NCBI GenBank assembly: GCA_025093985.1
Contig: JACAAK010000006.1
Coordinates: 124,001-188,000 of the forward strand
Origin: Calvatia gigantea
Taxonomy: Eukaryota > Basidiomycota > Agaricomycetes > Agaricales > Lycoperdaceae
Reading direction: 5' to 3'
Length of the DNA: 64,000 nucleotides
Both the position numbers and the translations under genes were made by a program. The first letter of the stretch is position 1; each line of letters begins with the position of its first letter. Below the pieces are notes generated by a model that saw only the letters and a program-made list of their open reading frames with translations, had not been told where the DNA came from and did not search any database. This document shows, in pieces, positions 58,281-64,000 of this stretch.

Positions 58281-58753
58281 TGTCTTTGTCTCAGCGTTAA
58301 CGGTCGACGGACGCGACCGTGCCTGCCTCCTGTTTCTCCAATAGAACCGTTCACTGTCTCTACACCAACCCCTCACATCTGCTCCAAGGAATATTATCGG
58401 AGAGCTGGCCTGCGGAAAGGCCGCCGGCGATGTTGCATACGCCGGCGGAGCAGGCGGCGGGTCTTGCTACAGGCGTGGCGCGTTCAGGAATCCAATGTTC
58501 TGTACTTACATATGGGCCAGGTGCGTTGTATTCATTTCGCCTTTGTGACCGTTGATGTCCGCCCCTTCAACTAAAGCGTTCACGTTGGGGAGTTAATGGA
58601 AGATGTATTTGTGAATTATCGCGAGGATTTGCGAGGTGAATCATGCCCTTATCTGGTAACCCGTGTTATATTCGTATCAAACCCGTAAATGTCCATTATC
58701 CCAGTCCCTAGTAAGTCCGTATTTGAAGTACCCTGAAAAAAATCTTAGGAGAG
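58281..58753. other. Intergenic with a short GC-rich patch
   Basis: Positions 58400-58480 are unusually GC-rich with small GCCGGC palindromes. No gene was recognised. It lies downstream of paralog C. Confidence 0.35.
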
Positions 58754-60807
58754 TCATGCAGCAAGAGAAACGAGCTGCGCAGATCCGAAGGTTGGACAGG
58801 TCAATGCACGAGTATTCAAGCGCGCGTGACGAGACTTGAGCGAGGATGAGTTAACCTCCCTCTTTGTTGCACCAGTTCCGAAACATTTCTGCAATCGCGA
58901 CGTCAGAGCCGCGTGAATAGGGACCGACAAATCTCGCACCTTAAAAATCTGGAATTTTTTGTCGAAAATCGGTACAGAGGTGGAAGCATCAAAAATGCCA
59001 AAGAAAGCACCATCAGCCCCGGCATTAACACCAATAGCACCGTCGACACTGGCACACCCATCAACACTCGCGCTTGCTGACTTGGAAGTTTTGCCATCCT
59101 GAAGGGTGGCCCCAGCATCCGCCTGTCCGTTAAGAGCCAAAGTAGCAGCGGCACTGTTATCGAGCTCAACGAAGACTGTTGCTTCGGCAGCACCATCAAG
59201 AGCGGAAATTCCAAGATTGAGCTTGGGTACAAGATGCACTTCTACTACACCCTTCGAGGTGATGGCCGGAGAGACCGAAAGCTGGAGGGCTACATTTTCC
59301 TGCGTTCACAATAAATCACAAACGAGATAATGATAATTAGCTTACGTGCTTGTCCCGGTACGAAGTTTCCACCAGACGCGTGATTTTGGGAAGACGGGAA
59401 GAACAGCTTGGCACCTTGGACCGAATACGAGAGATCGACTGTCATGTCGACATCAATATCTAACGTGGCCTTGGCTTGACCCTCAATTTTGAAACTGGGA
59501 CCAACGCTTAGTACGCTATGGGTTTCTCAGCATAATATTCTCCGAAAAAGTGATCAGGACTATCTCACCCCGGGAAATCGAGCCCTGGGATTCCAACCTC
59601 AAACAAACCAATTCTACCAGAGTCAGCAACGCCCTAAGAAGAAGCGTAAGCACCCTTCGATATAGTATTCGCCCAGCCTTACTGTTGCAGATCCTTTCAA
59701 AGTGATGCTTCCCGTTAAATCAGCATCCATGTTTACGAAGACGCCGAAGTCCGTGAGCTTTGGGGGCACAATCGTTCCCGCCGCCGCAATACCAAGGGTG
59801 ATTACAGAGTGTGCCTTTGCACTGGCATCAATATTGATGGAGGCGGTTGTGGCTGGAACAGCACCTTGAGCGGGGCATGAGACGGAGTCACTGAAGATAG
59901 GGAACGATTTGTCGATATCGATAGGGGGGAGGTCCTTGGTAACGTTCTCATCAAAGGAGTTAAATTCTATGGAAGAGTTGAGATAATCCGCTCAAAAATC
60001 GGGATCGCTGCTTACTGTCGAAAGAGTCTTCAATGAACGACAGTAATCCGCGACGCGTGAGGCGGCTCCTGCGACGGGATGTTGGTGATGTTACTGTGAG
60101 GTTCCCATTCTGTCCAGGTACATTAGAGCCTTGAATGGCAATATTGACATCCCCGGTCCTAACGCATGGATCAGTCTCTTTTAAACGATGCCTTCATGCA
60201 AGGTAAACTCGCGTTTGTGGATCAACGGCAGCAAAGTTAGTGTCAAGTGCAAGAGCCTGAACCTTAGGAGTCGTTCCAGCCCGACGAACCAAAGACCTCG
60301 CAACATTCTCTGGAATTGATTGATCCTTGTCCACCCATGCTTTTGCAATCCGAGCAAATGGCATCGCTCCACACTGGATCGGTAACTTTAGATACTACAA
60401 AAACGCGCAGGATGGAACCTAACTGACGTTCTCGGGAAGACGAACGATCTTGTTAGCAGCCCCACCGTTCTGGTAGAGGTGCTCGCATCCTGCGGCAGCA
60501 GTGTCATCGCTGGTGCAAACCAGGCGAATATCCTGCGCCATGGCATTAGGATCGCATCCTATGATAGCCCATCCCGCCGCCTTCGTAACATCCGTGATCG
60601 CATTTGGTGAACCCCACTATGTTCATGTTGTCAGACCTCGCTGGAACCTTGGGGTTGAGTACTTACAATCTTTAACGAACCGGATGACTCGGAAGTAGCA
60701 GGCAAGTCATAAGAACATTCTCCTCCAAGACAAGGGACCGACCAATCATTGAGTGCGCGCACTGACGTAACGAAAAAAGGAAGGGTAACCAATATAGACG
60801 AAAACAT
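58754..60807 (-). CDS. Secreted protein, family paralog C (eight exons)
   Basis: Start ATG at 60807 with signal peptide MFSSILVTLPFFVTSVRA. Exons: 60667-60807, 60428-60616, 60213-60373, 60016-60158, 59683-59966, 59569-59634, 59346-59515 and 58754-59289. The third intron uses a GC donor (GCGAGT at 60212); paralog B has GT at the same position with the same 161-nt exon before it. Landmarks: 'PCLGGECSYDLP', 'VTKAAGWAIIGCDP', 'NKIVRLPEN', 'FARIAKAWVDKDQSIP', dibasic LVRR and LTRR sites, 'ITLGIAAAGTIVPPKL', 'GLFEVGIPGLDFP', and an Ala-rich 'SVDGAIGVNAGADGAFFG'. Probably secreted; function unknown. Neighbouring B and relic D suggest tandem expansion. Confidence 0.85.
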
Positions 60808-61821
60808 AGTTTTCAATTAATTAACTTGAAGTAAAAATTAAAGGGCGCCAGCCAGGGCAGTGAATGAACGGGGAAGAAAAAAGTTGAAAAAAAAAAGGGG
60901 AAGACAGGAAAACAATAGAGGAACATGCAACCCTTTGACTCGGAAGTTTATATACGCTGTCATCGGTCGCCAGCAACAGGTAGGACGGGGGTTGGTTCGC
61001 TCTTGGCGATGGGTTCTCCAGCAAGAACATGTCACTGACAGTACACAGCTGTTCGTCCACGTAGATGTTGCCAGGCATTTGGGTCGAGTAAGATGCCACA
61101 GTGTGGTTGATTCAGTGTTGGACCATGTGAGACCATGGGACTCAGTGGGATACCATCTTCTTAGGCATCGTTACCAACTGTTGATCATCAGTACGTTTGT
61201 GTGGACATTTGAGTCAACCAGGGCTCTTCCCCAGTCGCTGTTTGCTTATATAAAGTTGTTCCGAAGTTCCACCGAAACTTCGACAACTTTTCTGTTCAGT
61301 GCTGGCTAAAGTCAATGACCAATAAGTCGATGTGAGCACCGAACACATACAAAACACTTGAAATTCGTAAACACAGCCAATTGTTGATGAAAAATTTCTC
61401 AAGTCTCAGTCACTAACTTTCCTTCAGATAAGTCATGAGCCGATACAGCACTAGGTGAGGTATGAGATATTTCGCGCCGAAATTCCGTCAGAAATCCCTC
61501 AGTGGTTCTTCGAAGGATTTGGTGAGCTCTGCATTCTTTCAAGAGGGACGGGCATCGTTTTAGCTAATATCACCAGGCATTCCCACCACTGCCAGATGTG
61601 GAGGGCAAGTTAAGACATCATAATGGGTAAGTTAGCTTTGAGAGCCTTTGAGAGCCTTTGAACTTAGGGCAAAATGAAGCACCTCAGTCAGCTCGTTGAA
61701 ACACGGTAGGAATGGGGCGTATGCTTAGAAATGCAGTTCTACTAGGACTAAAGACATAAACTATTGGCCTGAACGATCCAAGCAAGGCCGGGTGAGCAAA
61801 ATTGTATCACTCGCTCCAATC
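60808..61821. other. Intergenic
   Basis: This holds the promoter of paralog C (A-rich tracts at 60883-60900) and the 3' region of the helicase. A TTGAGAGCC(T)TTTGAGAGCC micro-repeat lies at 61636-61665. No gene was recognised. Confidence 0.4.
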
Positions 61822-64000
61822 TCACTTCCTTAACAATTCCCTCACCCGCTCTTTAACCTCCTTACTTCTTTCACTCCCTCTACCCTTCATCTTCGTGAAA
61901 ATCACGACATTGCCTTTACGCCCAGCTCTACCACTTCTTCCCGCGCGATGTAAAAAGTCGACCATATTTCTCGGTTCATCCACAATGAATACATGTTCCA
62001 ACTCGGGCGTAAAATCCAGTCCTCGGGAGAGTAGCGAAGTTGTGATCATAACATGAGGTGTAACCTTAGGATCACGCGCATTTGCTTCGTCTGCTTGTTT
62101 TCTCAGCGTTGACGAACTCCGGGAAGGGTCCGGATTAATCTGCACCGGGCGCAAGAACCCTTCCAAGTGTTTATTCGATCCTCTTTTTCTTTGCTCGCTG
62201 GTACTTGTCAACGCAACGCACTTGACCCCCTTCTCCTCCAAGTATGCTGCGAGTTCCATGACTTTGCTACTCTTATTACAGAATATCAAGACCTTGGATA
62301 AAGCGGGTGGTGAATCGGGCTCAACCATTCGCCAAGCTACTGCGTCTGACGACCACACTTGACGGAGACGATGTTCGATATCAGCGAACTTATTTCCACC
62401 GGTCCATGAGGCATACTGGGTCTGCAGCTTCTTGGGAAGGTGATGCAAGCGTGGGGAAGTCAAGCGAACGAGGTCGGGGTGATGTTTATCAAGGTATGTA
62501 GCAAGGTTCTTGGGAATTGTAGCAGACGTGAGGACAAAATTGAACGGGTAGTTGATGGGTTCCATGGCTACAGCAGGAGTCGCAATTGGCGCGAACGAGG
62601 ATAGAGACGGATCTGTTGGGCTGACTTGAACTGGTTTGCCACGCGCAGCACTGATATCAGCAAGAAGAGTACGAGTGACTTCCTGGAAATCAGGATCTAA
62701 CGATAGATCGTTAGCAGGTGTCGCGCGCAACAAGGGAGAATGACATGCCAAACAAAACGTCGGCCTCATCCACGATCACCCATTCCACATTTTCTAGACC
62801 GAGCTCGGGTCCTTTGCGCCATCGACCCACTCCAGGCATCTTATCACGTCCTCTCCTTAATTTAGGCAAATTGCCTTCTTCATCTGCCTCGATCCCACCA
62901 TGCAAACGATCCCACCCACGCCCTCTGATCATCTCCATGATTTTCATGGGTGTCCCGACAAGAATATCAACAGGGAATACACCTGTCCTTACGTCTGATT
63001 CTCCAACATTCCCATCAACCAGCACTTCCAGTTGTTCGGCCAATTTCTTTGCCGTAACACTTGACTTTGTTGTTCGTGTTGCACTGGACATGTTGGCCCG
63101 ACTGGCACACACAGCTCTCAACTTCACATCATGCGTAAGAGCTTTTGCGAAAGAAGAAAGTTGACGCGCGAGTTCGTGAGTGGGTGCCAAAATGATTGCC
63201 CGCGGATTCAAGGCGTGCTTGACATTCCGTGATTCCGAGTTATAAGCATCTGATTCTTCAGCCAATTTGAGATTTTGCATTAGGGGTAACAGGTAGGCCA
63301 AAGACTTCCCGGAACCCGTCTCGGATGCAAGAAGAAATTGCTTCCATTGATTTGCGGGGAGTCCCGGCCCTAATTCCTCAATCAACCATTTGATGCTTAA
63401 GACCTGAATTGGCGTCGGCTGTGCGTTATGACCCAGCATCCTATCTATAGCAGGAAGAAATTCTGGAAGGAGAGGCGGAGAGGTAAATTTGGTAGTGGGT
63501 TGCGGTGTGGTCGCGGCAAGCGTGGTATTTTGTTCGCCGTGGAATGGAGAGACGCTGACAGGGGAAGGGGGACTGTAGAATTCTGATTCTGGGATTTCGC
63601 TGATGATCTCGCGGTACGACTTTTTACGGTGGTCCACCACACCTGCCGGTTCTGATGCGCGGGAAGGGAAAGACGGTATGGGTTTGGTCCCCTTAACATA
63701 GCTGCCATCCTCGCGTCTTCCTGTACTTGGGGGGACGCGGGATCGTCTCTGTCGATTCTTGATGAATTCTGGATCTAAATGGGGGGCGACTGTGCGCGTA
63801 AATTTGTTGGTTTCCTGGGCTACTTCATACTGCGCAGCTGAGGAACCAGGCTTGAGGTCTTGCACAAGCTGCGTCCTGGAAGAACCTGACTGGGTGTCAA
63901 AAAAATGATTCCGTTGTAGAGATTCAAAACACGCACCTTTCTGCTTGAGCCTGAATTTCTGATGTTGTATCGAAGAGCTATGTATATGAGAGCATAGTCG
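61822..64000 (-). CDS. MRH4: DEAD-box RNA helicase, Mrh4-type (mitochondrial), 5' end outside window
   Basis: Exons: 63937 to beyond the edge, 62749-63889 and 61822-62696. Introns are GTGCGT..CAG and a 52-nt GC-AG intron (GCATGT..TGCTAAC..TTAG), which joins 'VIVDEADVLF' to DPDFQEVTRTLL. Helicase motifs in order: Q motif 'PTPIQVLS', I 'ASETGSGKS', Ia 'APTHELARQ', 'VGTPMKI', II 'DEAD', III 'TSATIP', IV 'VLIFCNKSSK', V 'TTSLLSRGLDF', VI 'HRAGRSGRAG'. The long insert between Ib and II and the overall plan resemble yeast Mrh4, which acts in assembly of the mitochondrial large ribosomal subunit. The targeting peptide would lie beyond 64000. It is the only clear core gene here and its frame looks intact. 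Confidence 0.85.

Noticed and set aside
1..64000. CRISPR arrays, tRNA or rRNA genes
   Set aside because: No regularly spaced repeat units, cloverleaf-like segments or rRNA cores were noticed on reading; a dedicated tRNA scan was not possible.

Overview
This window looks like accessory, repeat-rich chromosome from a filamentous basidiomycete, most likely an Agaricomycete mushroom. The support is: coding genes broken by many 45-70 nt introns; expanded F-box proteins with an F-box plus 'W..LALS.P.LW' N-terminus; a DEYND-type sesquiterpene synthase relic; a Kre9/Knh1-like small secreted protein relic; and Ty1/copia, Ty3/gypsy chromovirus and Tc1 elements of fungal type. No rRNA, tRNA, CRISPR or prokaryotic features were seen.

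Layout. 1-1.1 kb: 5' part of a secreted-protein gene (family paralog A, minus strand). 1.1-6.2 kb: mostly relics, including a frameshifted Kre9-like secreted protein. 6.25-8.0 kb: a six-exon PIN/auxin-efflux-like membrane transporter with one frame break. 8.4-28.4 kb: an F-box birth-and-death array of at least eight copies or fragments on the minus strand, plus a second F-box type on the plus strand. It is interspersed with a MITE-like hairpin that recurs just upstream of several copies, a solo LTR inserted in one copy, a Tc1/mariner element (20,734-22,338) and a 981-bp direct duplication. 28.4-48.4 kb: a nest of LTR retrotransposons inside the last exon of the eighth F-box gene. Copia-1 (TSD CCAGA) is itself interrupted by a Ty3/gypsy chromovirus (TSD ATCRC) and, 84 bp further on, by Copia-2 (TSD GCCTT). 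Copia-2 keeps an uninterrupted gag-pol of about 1,922 residues. 48.4-50.4 kb: the rest of that F-box gene. 51.7-60.8 kb: secreted-family paralogs B and C plus a relic, a terpene synthase pseudogene and a second solo LTR. 61.8-64 kb: a DEAD-box helicase of the mitochondrial Mrh4 type, the only obvious housekeeping gene, running off the window.

The most interesting observations are: the triple nest with three exact or near-exact target-site duplications; a predicted intron in the copia family that starts in the LTR and removes the primer-binding region; an intact extra ORF after pol in the gypsy element, in frame with pol; four predicted GC-AG introns, two of them where paralogs use GT; and paired inverted boxes in both ends of the Tc1 element. 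Exon structures were deduced by eye from paralog comparison and splice signals. No database search was possible.
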